The notes beneath the pieces are model-generated. The model did not search any database. It saw nothing but the letters and a program-made list of their open reading frames with translations, and was not told the origin of the DNA. Below, piece after piece: positions 10,401 to 18,655 of a DNA stretch of 64,000 bases. Origin of the DNA: Granulicella sp. L46 (GTDB lineage Bacteria > Acidobacteriota > Terriglobia > Terriglobales > Acidobacteriaceae). A program made the translations under genes and the position numbers. The DNA lies in contig NZ_LMUT01000025.1 in the NCBI RefSeq assembly GCF_009765785.1, positions 549,109 through 613,108 of the forward strand, read 5' to 3'. Every line of letters begins with the position of its first letter. Position 1 is the first letter of the stretch.

Positions 10401-11176
10401 CTCTGCAGCTCTCTTTGAAGGCTGTAAATACCCATGGCATTCAAGGTGAGGTTAACTACACCTACTCGAGATCGATTGACTACAGCTCAGATGCTGAGCG
10501 CTCAAACACGTTTTCCAGCGGCGTCGCTGGCAGTGGAACGATCATTCAGAATACCTGGAGGCCAGCGTTGAATCGAGGACTCTCCGACTTCGATACAACG
10601 CAGCTCCTGACGGCAGACATGGTCTATTCTCTGCCGTTTGGTCGCGGTAAAGCTATTGCGGGCAACACGAGTCGCACAGTGGATGCATTCATAGGGGGAT
10701 GGCAGTTCTCAGGTATCTTCCGTTATGCTTCCGGTCTGCCTTTTTCGTTCTTCGAGCCGGGGTACACAACGAATTGGACATGGTCCGGCTATGGCGTAGT
10801 CACCGACCCCAGCCAGGTGAAGGTGCATAAGCATCTGGACTCCTCGGGAAATCCGGTTTACTTCGACAACGCAAACGCGATCAGCGGCGGGGCCCAGTTC
10901 GGAACGCCTATCCGCGTTCCGTATCCAGGTGAGGCCGGCGAACGTAATAACTTCCGCGGAGATGGTTACATCAATCTGGACGCCGGACTGGCGAAGGTCT
11001 GGCAAGTATCGAGGTTTGGAGCCCTGAAGTTCACATGGGAGGTCTACAACGTCACAAACACCAACCGCTTCGATCCGGCGTTCATCGCAACGCAGCTGAC
11101 CTACACAATTGGCACAGCTGACACCCTTCTGACACAGCCACGCCGGATGCAGTTCTCTCTTCGCTACGACTTCTAG
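7424..11176 (+). CDS. Oar-like TonB-dependent receptor with carboxypeptidase-regulatory domain
   Basis: 1250-residue outer-membrane receptor from the preferred start, ATG 7424, which has GAGGAAG upstream and is followed at once by a signal peptide (MRRISVFALVLFLSLG, cleavage after FAQ). The N-terminal CarboxypepD_reg domain (about residues 27-110, TSLRGVVKDPSGAVV) is followed by a plug domain (GAVNGGRSDQGNITLDGID) and a long beta-barrel that ends in aromatic Phe (SLRYDF), typical of barrel assembly. This architecture is abundant in Acidobacteriota. Substrate is unknown; two flanking secreted-type peptidase genes make peptides a reasonable guess. Confidence 0.93.
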   Translation: MRRISVFALVLFLSLGTAVSFAQHATTSLRGVVKDPSGAVVRDATITLVNEAAGQKLTTTSKQDGEYALEQILPAKYTITVTAPGFGAQTKTAELLVDEPATINFGLTVQENTQIIDVSAAAQTLNISDASLGSSADNALIQALPSETRNVPDLLSLQPGVLAFPPPADPAMADSRSGAVNGGRSDQGNITLDGIDDNDQVRGLAFFGVLRETQDSVQEFRVTTGIANADQGRSSGAQVSLVTKSGTNKFHGAAYEYFRPTNTVSNDFFNKNSQLSSGEANRPPKLIRNVFGADFGGPIIKNKLFFFGNYEGTRQAESAIVSQTTPTASYKQGVITYIGDNDGAPGGTQIDTISPAQLALLDASCVVCGSEAYPPGPGPNPNALAYFATLPTANTNNPGSAGGDGLNTALYTFSSPNPKTLNTTIVRIDYVPSQKNRLFARGNLQKDTTAGTEQFPGQGPSTELIDNTKGMTFGDTWTITPTMVNDIRYGYIRQGYGSSGAGSGDYVDFRYIATQTAETRSTISIIPVNNIVDNFNWTKGKHNFEFGVNWRLIHQNRSSNVNSFNSASTNPQWLSGQAPLDPSTLGEGIDPVDSSFTFPYKIAYANLVGTIPSVTNQYNYEVTSPTSGTLLADGAPINRHFSANEYEGYAQDQWQALPNLMLTFGLRYTVLQTPWETKGQEVTPTIDTDAWYKQREISAQQGVIYEPDLSFAPAGRYYHKPGFFPKSKNNFAPRFALAYAPDPKTSIRAGFGMYYDHFGEALINVFDQNGEFGLSSSTTNQANEFSIESAPRFTDRRTLPFTNGAGAPTTTFPYTYPDGTAQISFGMDNRLKTPYSEAFDLSVQRQLPGGLTFEASYVGRLGRHLISQLDLAEPTDWVDPQGGGDYYTAGTQLSKIANATGDDPTATVQPIPFWENTFPFMANVDYPGESATQAIYSDEWAPNQIGLGATTSIFDIDYACVYGCPEGWVPKMWQPQFASLFSLSTIGMSYYNALQLSLKAVNTHGIQGEVNYTYSRSIDYSSDAERSNTFSSGVAGSGTIIQNTWRPALNRGLSDFDTTQLLTADMVYSLPFGRGKAIAGNTSRTVDAFIGGWQFSGIFRYASGLPFSFFEPGYTTNWTWSGYGVVTDPSQVKVHKHLDSSGNPVYFDNANAISGGAQFGTPIRVPYPGEAGERNNFRGDGYINLDAGLAKVWQVSRFGALKFTWEVYNVTNTNRFDPAFIATQLTYTIGTADTLLTQPRRMQFSLRYDF

Positions 11177-11198
11177 GTTGTGTGTCGTAGCTAACCAT

Positions 11199-11235
11199 CA
11201 GCCGACGGAGGGGCTCACGCTCTCTCCGCCGGCTG
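11199..11235 (+). terminator. Hairpin terminator after the receptor gene
   Basis: Inverted repeat CAGCCGACGGAG / CTCCGCCGGCTG with one mismatch, 22 bases after the receptor stop, followed by AATCTTTT. Good intrinsic-terminator candidate. Confidence 0.65.
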
Positions 11236-11272
11236 AATCTTTTGCGCAAGATGTAACCTTTTACCAACGCCG

Positions 11273-13408
11273 ATGGAACCATTGCACACCTCTATGAGAT
11301 CGACCCAAGCATCCGCACTCTTGCTTTCTATTCTGATGGTCGCCGGACTCCCGACCAACGCACAGACTTCTCCAGCGGCACCAAGCAAGCCGCCCATCTC
11401 TCTTGACGAGTTCATGAATGCGACCGACATCCTCGGCGCGCGTATCTCGCCAGATGGAAAGGCCGTGGTCATCTCCGCTGCGGCTTCGGACTGGCAGCAT
11501 AACCGCTTCACCGAAGATCTCTGGTTGTGGAAGAAGAAGAATGGAGTCGCCACTCCGCTTACCCATGCGGGCCATGATTCTTCACCGCAGTGGTCACCTG
11601 ACGGACGCATGATCGCATTCCTCTCCGATCGCCCGCTGCCCACCGAGCCCCCTAGTGACGACGACAGCAAGGAGGGCACGACCCGCGTCTGGCTGATCCC
11701 TATCGACGGCGGCGAGGCAGTGCCGCTCTACCGCGACAAACTGGATGCCCATGCCTTCGCGTGGTCCAGCGACGGCGCGAGCGTAGTGTTTTCCGTAACG
11801 CAAGCACTCTCTAAAGCCGCCGACGACGCACAGAAAGAAGAGTGGAAGGATGTAATTCGCTGGCGGGAACAGGAGCGAGGCGATGTCTTGCTTTCCTTTC
11901 CCGTAGCTGCCGCCATCCATAACAGCGCGAAGATTTCGCCGCCGCATCAGGATCCGAAACCAACTGCAGACAAACCGGCGTACCCGGAAGATGCCACCGT
12001 GTTGACCACGAGCTCGCTGCAGATTAAGGAGATCGCGCCATCGCCTGACGGCCAGCAGATCGCCTTTGAGACTGGACCCGTCTCACTTCGCCTCGAGAAT
12101 CCATCCGCCAGCGAGCTTTTTCTTGTCGCTGCAAAAGGTGGAGATGCGCACCAACTTACGCATAACCAGGGTCTCGAAAGCGATATCCACTGGATGCCTT
12201 CGGGAAACAATCTCATTCTTCTCGTGCGCGCGGCCGCCGGATCCATTGAAGGCCCATACCAGGACGTACAGGGCCGGATTTATTCCCTCGACACTTCAAC
12301 CGGAAATTTCATCCGCTTAGGCGCGGCGTTTCATGGTTCCTGGGAAGGCGCGGCCGTTACGTCGGACGGCACAATCCTGGCCGCGGGTCTGACCGGTATC
12401 GATCAGCACGTGTATCGCATTGACGGCGACAAAGCGACCGTCGTCTCAAACGCACCCGGAAATAATAATTTTCTGGACGCCGCTCGACACAGTAGTGAGC
12501 TGCTCTTCACCCACTCCACTATTACCGATCCCACACAGGTATTCGTAGCGGACAGTCTACCCTCGGTGAATGATGCGAAGGCCGTGACTACATTCAACCC
12601 GATCTTCCACGAGCGCGCGCAGGTTGCGTGGAAGCCCTATCGTTGGAAGTCCAACGATGGCACAGAGGTAGAGGGCGTGCTCATCTATCCTCCAGGCAAG
12701 TTGAACGAGAAGCATTTGCCCATGCTCACATTAATTCACGGTGGCCCAGCCGACGCCGACGGCAATCGTTTCGAAGCGGACTGGTACGACTGGGCGACGC
12801 TCGCCGCAACCAATGGCTGGCTTGTCTTTCGTCCCAACTATCGCGGCTCCTCCGGCTATGGTGACGACTTCATGCTCGCCATCCATCCGCATCTCGTTTC
12901 CGCGCCTGGCCACGACATCCTCTCCGGCGTCGACGCGCTCGTTCACGACGGCATAGCCGACCCCGATCACCTGACCATCGGCGGCTACAGCTATGGTGGC
13001 TACATGACCAACTGGCTCATCACCCAGACCCATCGATTCAAGGCCGCCGTCACTGGCGCGGGAGCCGTCGAGCATGCCGCCAACTGGGGTAATGACGACC
13101 TCACCTGGGACGACGCGTGGTATCTCTCCGGCACGCCCTGGGAGAAGCCAGAGCTCTATCAGAGCGAGGCCGCGCTCTTTCAGTTGAACAAGGTGACCAC
13201 GCCGACCCACATCGTAGGAGGCAACGCGGATAATCGCGTCAGTTACTTCGAACAGGTTCTCCTCGAGCGCGCTCTCGAGCGCCTAAACGTGCCGCATGAG
13301 CTATTAGTCTTCCCCGGCGAGAATCATCCGCTCGACAAGAACCCCTGGCATGGCTACATCAAGGTTCGCGAGGAGCTGAAGTGGCTCGCACGGTACGGCC
13401 GCAACTAA
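11273..13408 (+). CDS. S9-family (prolyl oligopeptidase-type) serine peptidase
   Basis: 711-residue exported peptidase with an N-terminal hydrophobic signal (ALLLSILMVAGLPTNAQ). A beta-propeller of TolB/WD40-like repeats covers about residues 40-430 (ISPDGKAVVIS, WSPDGRMIAFLSDR, IAPSPDGQQIAFE). The alpha/beta-hydrolase domain covers about 440-711. The catalytic triad is visible: Ser573 in GGYSYGGYM, Asp653 in GNADNRV and His685 in GENHPLD. It probably cleaves short peptides in the periplasm, consistent with the receptor and M14 peptidase upstream. ATG 11294 (MRSTQ) is an equally plausible start. It ends facing a convergent small gene. Confidence 0.9.
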   Translation: MEPLHTSMRSTQASALLLSILMVAGLPTNAQTSPAAPSKPPISLDEFMNATDILGARISPDGKAVVISAAASDWQHNRFTEDLWLWKKKNGVATPLTHAGHDSSPQWSPDGRMIAFLSDRPLPTEPPSDDDSKEGTTRVWLIPIDGGEAVPLYRDKLDAHAFAWSSDGASVVFSVTQALSKAADDAQKEEWKDVIRWREQERGDVLLSFPVAAAIHNSAKISPPHQDPKPTADKPAYPEDATVLTTSSLQIKEIAPSPDGQQIAFETGPVSLRLENPSASELFLVAAKGGDAHQLTHNQGLESDIHWMPSGNNLILLVRAAAGSIEGPYQDVQGRIYSLDTSTGNFIRLGAAFHGSWEGAAVTSDGTILAAGLTGIDQHVYRIDGDKATVVSNAPGNNNFLDAARHSSELLFTHSTITDPTQVFVADSLPSVNDAKAVTTFNPIFHERAQVAWKPYRWKSNDGTEVEGVLIYPPGKLNEKHLPMLTLIHGGPADADGNRFEADWYDWATLAATNGWLVFRPNYRGSSGYGDDFMLAIHPHLVSAPGHDILSGVDALVHDGIADPDHLTIGGYSYGGYMTNWLITQTHRFKAAVTGAGAVEHAANWGNDDLTWDDAWYLSGTPWEKPELYQSEAALFQLNKVTTPTHIVGGNADNRVSYFEQVLLERALERLNVPHELLVFPGENHPLDKNPWHGYIKVREELKWLARYGRN

Positions 13409-13432
13409 ATCTTCAGGCCGCAGTCGCCGCCT

Positions 13433-13756
13433 TCACGCAGCAGGAGCCTCGATGCGTTTCGTTTTTCTGTAAACGCTCGCGACCGCTAACGTCCAGAGCG
13501 GTATCAAATCAGCGCCCGGCACGAGCTTGCCAATGAACGATGGCGCAAATTCCCAGTGCCAGCCGAGCAGTGCAATCAACGCGATCCCAACCCCGGCATC
13601 GAGCGCGTCATCGGCAGGCGACGCCGCTCCTTCCACGAACATCGGAAGAAGCGCAATCTGCAGCACATCCGCAACGATCGCAAGGATCAATGCAATTCGA
13701 AAGCGCACCATGCTCGATTCCGGTTTGAAGATCTCATTCATAGCAACTTCGCTCAT
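13433..13756 (-). CDS. Small conserved-type membrane protein of unknown function
   Basis: 107-residue protein with two to three hydrophobic segments (FRIALILAIVADVLQIALLPMF, ALDAGVGIALIALLGWHW, and LIPLWTLAVASV near the end) and a basic C-terminus. The start at 13756 has a GGGAGG ribosome-binding site. I do not recognise a named family. It lies upstream-facing alone between the S9 peptidase and the Nudix gene and shares the strand with the Nudix-thioredoxin-MsrA group, 69 bases downstream of the Nudix stop. Confidence 0.7.
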   Translation of the reverse strand: MSEVAMNEIFKPESSMVRFRIALILAIVADVLQIALLPMFVEGAASPADDALDAGVGIALIALLGWHWEFAPSFIGKLVPGADLIPLWTLAVASVYRKTKRIEAPAA

Positions 13757-13825
13757 CGCAACCTCCCTGCTTTCTGTGACCCTCTACGCTCGGACGGTCG
13801 CCTGTCAAGCGTGTCTCAGAATAGT

Positions 13826-14296
13826 TTAACGCTGAGTCTTCGCCAGTGCATCGCGCAATCTCTCCAAGAGCGGCTCCTGCTCTTTGCGGATCGTCTCGCG
13901 CGCCGCTGTCATCCCAAACCACCGCCCCTCATCAATTTCCGGAATCTCGACGAATTTCCCGGACTTTGGGGGCCATTGAAGACTGCAGGTGTTGCTCACT
14001 AGCTCTGCGGGATCACAATCGCCTTCGATCGCCCATGCGGTAACAATTTTTCCGCTCTTCTGCTGGATTGATCCAAGCTCAACTAACGTCCCCGTCGGTG
14101 TGAAGCCCGTCTCCTCCGTGAACTCGCGCTTCGCTGCATCCACAGGCTCTTCTCCCTTGTGGTACTCGCCCTTTGGAATGCCCCACGCGCCTCCGCCCTT
14201 CTTCGCCCAATACGGTCCTCCTGGATGCACGAGAAACACCTCCAGCCCGCTCGCCGTTCGTCGATACATCAGGAGACCTGCACTGCGCTTCGGCAT
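13826..14296 (-). CDS. NUDIX hydrolase
   Basis: 156-residue Nudix enzyme that would hydrolyse a nucleoside diphosphate linked to another group, in the cytoplasm. The full Nudix box G-x5-E-x7-REUxEExGU is present (starting GEYHKGEEPVDAAK, then REFTEETGF, about residues 42-65). The N-terminus (RSAGLLMYRR) and the GPYWAKKGGGAWGIPKG segment resemble predicted diadenosine-tetraphosphate or (d)NTP pyrophosphohydrolases of the MutT type. Actual substrate cannot be told. Its neighbour on the same strand is thioredoxin 2, 23 bases upstream. Confidence 0.88.
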   Translation of the reverse strand: MPKRSAGLLMYRRTASGLEVFLVHPGGPYWAKKGGGAWGIPKGEYHKGEEPVDAAKREFTEETGFTPTGTLVELGSIQQKSGKIVTAWAIEGDCDPAELVSNTCSLQWPPKSGKFVEIPEIDEGRWFGMTAARETIRKEQEPLLERLRDALAKTQR

Positions 14297-14319
14297 TCTT
14301 ATTTCCCAGCCATACCCTT

Positions 14320-14754
14320 TCAGCTAGCAGCCGAGCGCAGCCATTGCTCCATTTGGTTGTGGTCGACGAGCCCGGCCTGCTGCACCACCGTCTTGCCGCC
14401 CGAGAGCACCACAAAGTTGGGAATTCCACGCACCTGGAATCGGGCCGATAGTTGCGGATTGGCTTCCGTGTCTACCTTCAATACCAGCGCCTTGCCCGCC
14501 ATATCAGCCGCGGTGCGCGCAACCTCAGGAGCTGCCGCGCGGCAAGGCCCGCACCACCCAGCCCAGAAATCGACCAGCACCGGCACCGTCGCATTTTGGA
14601 CGACTTCATCAAACAGTACAGAGTCCACCGCCAATGGCTCCGCCAGCGGAGGAAGTGGCGCCTTACATGCGCCACAACGGCCCGTATCGCTCAGATGTTT
14701 AGCGGAGACCCGGTTTTTCTGGTGGCACTGCGCGCAAGTTCGAATGACAGGCAT
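14320..14754 (-). CDS. trxC: Thioredoxin 2 (TrxC-type)
   Basis: 144-residue cytoplasmic disulfide reductase. The N-terminal zinc ribbon (CAQC...CGAC, residues about 8-32), which marks TrxC, precedes a thioredoxin fold with the active site WCGPCR (about residue 70) and the cis-proline segment RGIPNFVVL. The start at 14754 (MPVIRTC) is chosen because the zinc ribbon begins there; an upstream ATG would add 11 residues with no homology. It lies between msrA and the Nudix gene; MsrA needs thioredoxin for recycling, so the grouping suggests repair of oxidised proteins and nucleotides. Confidence 0.93.
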   Translation of the reverse strand: MPVIRTCAQCHQKNRVSAKHLSDTGRCGACKAPLPPLAEPLAVDSVLFDEVVQNATVPVLVDFWAGWCGPCRAAAPEVARTAADMAGKALVLKVDTEANPQLSARFQVRGIPNFVVLSGGKTVVQQAGLVDHNQMEQWLRSAAS

Positions 14755-14843
14755 AGAACTCCGATCCGTAAACCTACATCCGCCCAATTCGATGCGCTAG
14801 CCATGCAAAAAGTTACGCGCACATCTTCCGCCCACTGAGGCAG

Positions 14844-15527
14844 TTACTTCCCGTGATACTCGACGAAGAGCTCAGGAAACTCCTTTTTCAGAGCCTCAGT
14901 CTTGGGTCGATCGCACACCATAATGTACGGGTTGTTGGGATTATTCAACGCATAATCCTGGTGGTACGACTCAGCATCGTAAAACCCCTTCAGCGGAGTC
15001 ACTTCCGTCACGATCGGCTTAGCAAACACATGCGCCGCATTCAATTGCGTAATATAGGCCGCACTAATCTTGCGCTGCTCGTCGTTCACATAAAAGATCG
15101 CCGAACGGTACGAAGTCCCCACATCCGGTCCCTGCCGGTTCAGTTGCGTCGGATCATGCACCACCGAAAAGAAGATCCGCAGCAGCGTCCCGTACGTAAT
15201 CTTCGCCGGATCGTAAACCACCTTCACCGACTCCGCATGCCCCGTCGTCTCGGTCGTCACCTGGTCGTAGGTAGCCGTCGAAGAAGAGCCGCCAGCGTAC
15301 CCCGCGGTCGTTGCTACCACACCCTTCACTCGCTCAAACACCGACTGCGTTCCCCAGAAGCATCCCCCAGCGAAGATCGCCGTCTGTTTGCCGTGAGTCT
15401 GCGAGAGGGAAGCGTCGACCTGCGGCGCCGGGATCGGCGCGCGGGTCTCAGCGTGCGTGCAGCCCATAAACGCAAATGCCAGCAGCGCCGTCGGAACGAT
15501 CAAAGAAGTACGGTGGTTCGGAAACAT
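14844..15527 (-). CDS. msrA: Peptide methionine-(S)-sulfoxide reductase MsrA, lipoprotein-type
   Basis: 227-residue enzyme that reduces methionine-S-sulfoxide in proteins. The catalytic Cys is in AGGCFWG (about residue 57), and the family motifs GYAGGS, ETTGHAESVKVVYDP, and the SYRSAIFY segment are present. The N-terminus is a lipoprotein signal (ALLAFAFMGC lipobox), so the protein should be anchored outside the inner membrane, unlike the usual cytosolic MsrA. No MsrB partner is visible nearby. It is transcribed away from the threonine aldolase gene, sharing a 169-bp intergenic region. Confidence 0.92.
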   Translation of the reverse strand: MFPNHRTSLIVPTALLAFAFMGCTHAETRAPIPAPQVDASLSQTHGKQTAIFAGGCFWGTQSVFERVKGVVATTAGYAGGSSSTATYDQVTTETTGHAESVKVVYDPAKITYGTLLRIFFSVVHDPTQLNRQGPDVGTSYRSAIFYVNDEQRKISAAYITQLNAAHVFAKPIVTEVTPLKGFYDAESYHQDYALNNPNNPYIMVCDRPKTEALKKEFPELFVEYHGK

Positions 15528-15696
15528 GAGACCTCCTGCGGGAGAAGATACAAAGGGTTAGACGTCGCCAACCTTCTCGACGTTACAGAAAGTGCTGGCC
15601 TGACACAACAAAACCCCGATTTGTCCGCACAAAATGCGCAACTCGACACGCCGATGTTCAATTGCTGTGACGGGGCGAATCCGCTATCGTCAATCC

Positions 15697-16752
15697 ATGC
15701 AACAGCAACCTCAGCAGTTCGCCAGTGACAATTACGCCGGAGTATGTCCGGAAGCCTGTGAGGCGATGGACGAAGCCAACCACGGCCACGAACCCGCCTA
15801 TGGTGGCGACTCCTGGACCTCCCGCGCATCGGACGCCTTTCGTAACCTCTTCGACACCAGCTGCGAGGTCTTCCTCGTCTTCAATGGAACAGCCGCCAAC
15901 TCACTTGCATTGGCTTCGCTCTGCCAGAGCTATCACAGCGTCATCTGCTCGGAAACGGCCCACGTCGAAACCGACGAGTGCGGTGCGCCCGAGTTTTTCT
16001 CCAACGGTTCCAAGCTCCTCATCGCCCCTTCGCCCAATGGCAAGCTCACCCCCGAAGCCATCCGCACCGTCGCGCTCAAGCGCACCGACATTCATTATCC
16101 CAAGCCCCGAGTAGTCACCATCACGCAGCCCACCGAGACCGGCGAACTCTATCAACTCGAAGAAATCCGCGCCATTTCAGATATATGCCGCGAACTTGGC
16201 CTGAAGCTGCATATGGATGGCGCGCGCTTTGCCAACGCCTGCGCCTCGCTCGGCTGCACCCCAGCAGAGATCACCTGGAAATCCGGCGTCGACGTGCTCT
16301 GCTTCGGCGGCACGAAGAACGGCATGGCCATCGGCGAGGCCGTGATCTTCTTCGACACCAGGCTCGCAGAAGACTTCGACTATCGTTGCAAGCAGGCCGG
16401 CCAGCTTGCCTCCAAGATGCGGTTTCTTGCCGCCCCCTGGGTCCGCATGCTGGAGAGCGGCGCATGGCTCCGCTATGCCGCGCACGCCAATACCTGCGCG
16501 ACGGAGTTTGCCCGTAAAGTCAGAGACCTCCCTCTGGTCGAGCTAATGTTCAAGGTGGAGGCCAACGCCGTCTTCCTGAAGCTGCCGTCTGATGTAGCGG
16601 AAGGACTGCGTGCGCGCGGATGGATGTTTTACACTTTCATCGGCGGCGGCGCGCGTTTTATGTTTGCGTGGGATGCGGAGCCCGAGCGCATGAATGCTTT
16701 GGTCGGTGATCTCCACGACCTCTGTTTGGCTCCCGCAACCTGGCGGACCTGA
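15697..16752 (+). CDS. ltaE: Low-specificity L-threonine aldolase
   Basis: 351-residue PLP-dependent enzyme that splits threonine/allo-threonine to glycine and acetaldehyde (beta-eliminating lyase fold). Visible landmarks are FASDNYAGVCPE at the N-terminus, KLHMDGARFANA, and the PLP-lysine region CFGGTKNGMAIGEAVIFF. The start is ATG 15697 (MQQQPQQF), 5 residues before the conserved SDNYAG; an upstream in-frame start adds a nonhomologous stretch. The gene stands alone between msrA (divergent) and a DUF1223 gene. Confidence 0.92.
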   Translation: MQQQPQQFASDNYAGVCPEACEAMDEANHGHEPAYGGDSWTSRASDAFRNLFDTSCEVFLVFNGTAANSLALASLCQSYHSVICSETAHVETDECGAPEFFSNGSKLLIAPSPNGKLTPEAIRTVALKRTDIHYPKPRVVTITQPTETGELYQLEEIRAISDICRELGLKLHMDGARFANACASLGCTPAEITWKSGVDVLCFGGTKNGMAIGEAVIFFDTRLAEDFDYRCKQAGQLASKMRFLAAPWVRMLESGAWLRYAAHANTCATEFARKVRDLPLVELMFKVEANAVFLKLPSDVAEGLRARGWMFYTFIGGGARFMFAWDAEPERMNALVGDLHDLCLAPATWRT

Positions 16753-16897
16753 AGTAAGACTGTTTTTGTGAATATGCAGGTGGCCAGCACAATAACCACT
16801 GAAGTGGCTATTGCATGTAAGGTGTTCATCTGTGAGTCTAAAAGCGGGTAGAACCGGATGTGAGGGCAAGCTATCAATCAGTGGGGAACAACAGGGT

Positions 16898-17725
16898 ATG
16901 GCCGTAAGAACCAAATTTGCTTCAGTCGCATTCTCGTTGGTCTGTTGCGCCACCGTTAACTGGGAACATGTGTGCGCTGCGCAGACATCGACGCCCGTGC
17001 CGGTTGTGGTCGAACTCTTTACCTCCGAAGGCTGCTCTTCGTGCCCCCCTGCCGATGCGTTTCTGCAGAGATTGCAATCAATGCAACCTATTCCCGGAGC
17101 GAAACTGATTACTCTGAGTGAGCACGTTACGTATTGGAACCACGACGGATGGAAGGATCCCCACTCCTCGGACCAGCTGACGGATCGTCAGCAAGTCTAT
17201 GTCAGTAGATTTGGACTTCCTTCTCCGTATACACCCCAGTTCGTGGTGGATGGAACCGATGAACTGAAGCTCACTGACGAGGCCCAGGTTCGTGCGGTCT
17301 TTGAAAAGGCAGTCAAAGATCAGCGGATTCCAGTGACGATAACTTCAGCTCATATTGACCCGGCGGGATTTGGCATTCTCCGTGGCCATATCGATATCGA
17401 CGGCACTTCCGCCAAACAGCCTGCAGACATCTACGTAGCGGTAACCTTGCACCAGGCGAATTCTGACGTATCCGCAGGCGAAAATAAAGGCCGAAAGCTA
17501 ACGGAAACTGAAGTCGTCCTCAATCTTGAGAAGATCGGGAAGACTACTCCTGGCCATGTTTTGTCACGTGATTTCGAAGTGAAACTGAAATCAAGCGAGG
17601 CGCCCGCCAATTTGGGTGTTGTAGTAGTTGCACAAGCTGGTGGCACCGGAAAAATTGTAGGTGCGGCGTCCGTAGAAGAAATCGGCCCGGCCCAGCCCAG
17701 CACCGTATCGGATAATCATCCCTAG
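16898..17725 (+). CDS. DUF1223 secreted thioredoxin-like protein
   Basis: 275-residue exported protein of the DUF1223 family. A signal peptide (cleavage near VCAAQ) is followed by the family hallmark VVVELFTSEGCSSCPPADAFL with its CxxC, and the LSEHVTYWNHDGWKDPHSS and QFVVDG segments. The fold is thioredoxin-like, but the biochemical role is not established. ATG 16898 is chosen because it starts the signal peptide; an in-frame ATG 87 bases upstream would add 29 residues. The next gene (17784) follows by 58 bases with its own ribosome-binding site. Confidence 0.88.
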   Translation: MAVRTKFASVAFSLVCCATVNWEHVCAAQTSTPVPVVVELFTSEGCSSCPPADAFLQRLQSMQPIPGAKLITLSEHVTYWNHDGWKDPHSSDQLTDRQQVYVSRFGLPSPYTPQFVVDGTDELKLTDEAQVRAVFEKAVKDQRIPVTITSAHIDPAGFGILRGHIDIDGTSAKQPADIYVAVTLHQANSDVSAGENKGRKLTETEVVLNLEKIGKTTPGHVLSRDFEVKLKSSEAPANLGVVVVAQAGGTGKIVGAASVEEIGPAQPSTVSDNHP

Positions 17726-17783
17726 AATCAGACGCGCTCAGGCTCCACGGGGCGCCACGTAAATCTTCCATCCTGGAGCTGTC

Positions 17784-18542
17784 TTGAAGACGGAAAACAC
17801 GGCGAGGGTCTTTGGTTTGCGGGTCTACGGTGTGGGTGTGGCGGCGCTAGGGCTGGCCTGTCTAGTGTTTGGAGACTTCGACCCCGGCCAACCGGTGCCG
17901 AAGAATTTTCCCGTTCGCATCCCACTGGCATATTGCGTTGGTGCGTTTATGGTCGTCGCAGCGTTGGCCATCGAATGGCGCCGAACCAGGGTTTGGGGCG
18001 CCGCGGCGCTTACCGTTTACTACGCCGTGTTTGTTCTCCTGCTGATGGACGGTCGCCTGCTGCTTAGCGGTTACGGCGTATATGGTACCTACGAAGACAT
18101 CGCCATGCAGCTGGCGATCGCCGCGAGCGCTCTAATCGTCTACGCCGGTAGCGCTCAGATTGACAGGGCCCTCGCCGTGCGCCTCACACGGATCGGTCGG
18201 ATGGCTTTTGGCGTCTGCTCCGTGATCTGGGGAGGAGCGCATTTTATGTATATGAACATGACCGCTCCTCTGGTCCCAAAATGGCTACCCCCTGGGCAAG
18301 TTTTTTGGGGATACGTAACGGGAGTCTGCTTCATCGCGGCCGGGCTCGCCATACTGACAGGAATAAAGGCCAGACTGGCCACGGTCCTGCTGACAGTCAT
18401 GATTGCATCCTTCGGCTTGCTGGCAAATGGGCCGATGCTCGTTGCCAATCCCTCAAGCCATTTCAACTGGACCGAAAGCGCCCTGAATCTGGCTCTGATC
18501 GGTACCGCCTGGGTCGTGGCTGATTCCCTAGTTCAAAGCTGA
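17784..18542 (+). CDS. Multi-pass membrane protein, DoxX-like
   Basis: 252-residue integral membrane protein with about seven hydrophobic segments spread over the whole length. The C-terminal half (RIGRMAFGVCSVIWGGAHFMYM, PPGQVFWGYVTGVCFIAAGLAILTG) resembles the DoxX/DoxX-like family. The start is TTG 17784 with TGGAG five bases upstream; no better ATG exists. Function unknown. It follows the DUF1223 gene closely and precedes a MocR-type regulator. Confidence 0.75.
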   Translation: MKTENTARVFGLRVYGVGVAALGLACLVFGDFDPGQPVPKNFPVRIPLAYCVGAFMVVAALAIEWRRTRVWGAAALTVYYAVFVLLLMDGRLLLSGYGVYGTYEDIAMQLAIAASALIVYAGSAQIDRALAVRLTRIGRMAFGVCSVIWGGAHFMYMNMTAPLVPKWLPPGQVFWGYVTGVCFIAAGLAILTGIKARLATVLLTVMIASFGLLANGPMLVANPSSHFNWTESALNLALIGTAWVVADSLVQS

Positions 18543-18655
18543 CCTGATCTCGTTTGGCCTGGAGATACGTGCCGGCCTAATCCTTTTCGTGTTGTGAAAG
18601 TGGTTAGACGTTGGAGCACCTTGACGCTGATATCAGCGACCATTAAGCTCCAGTC

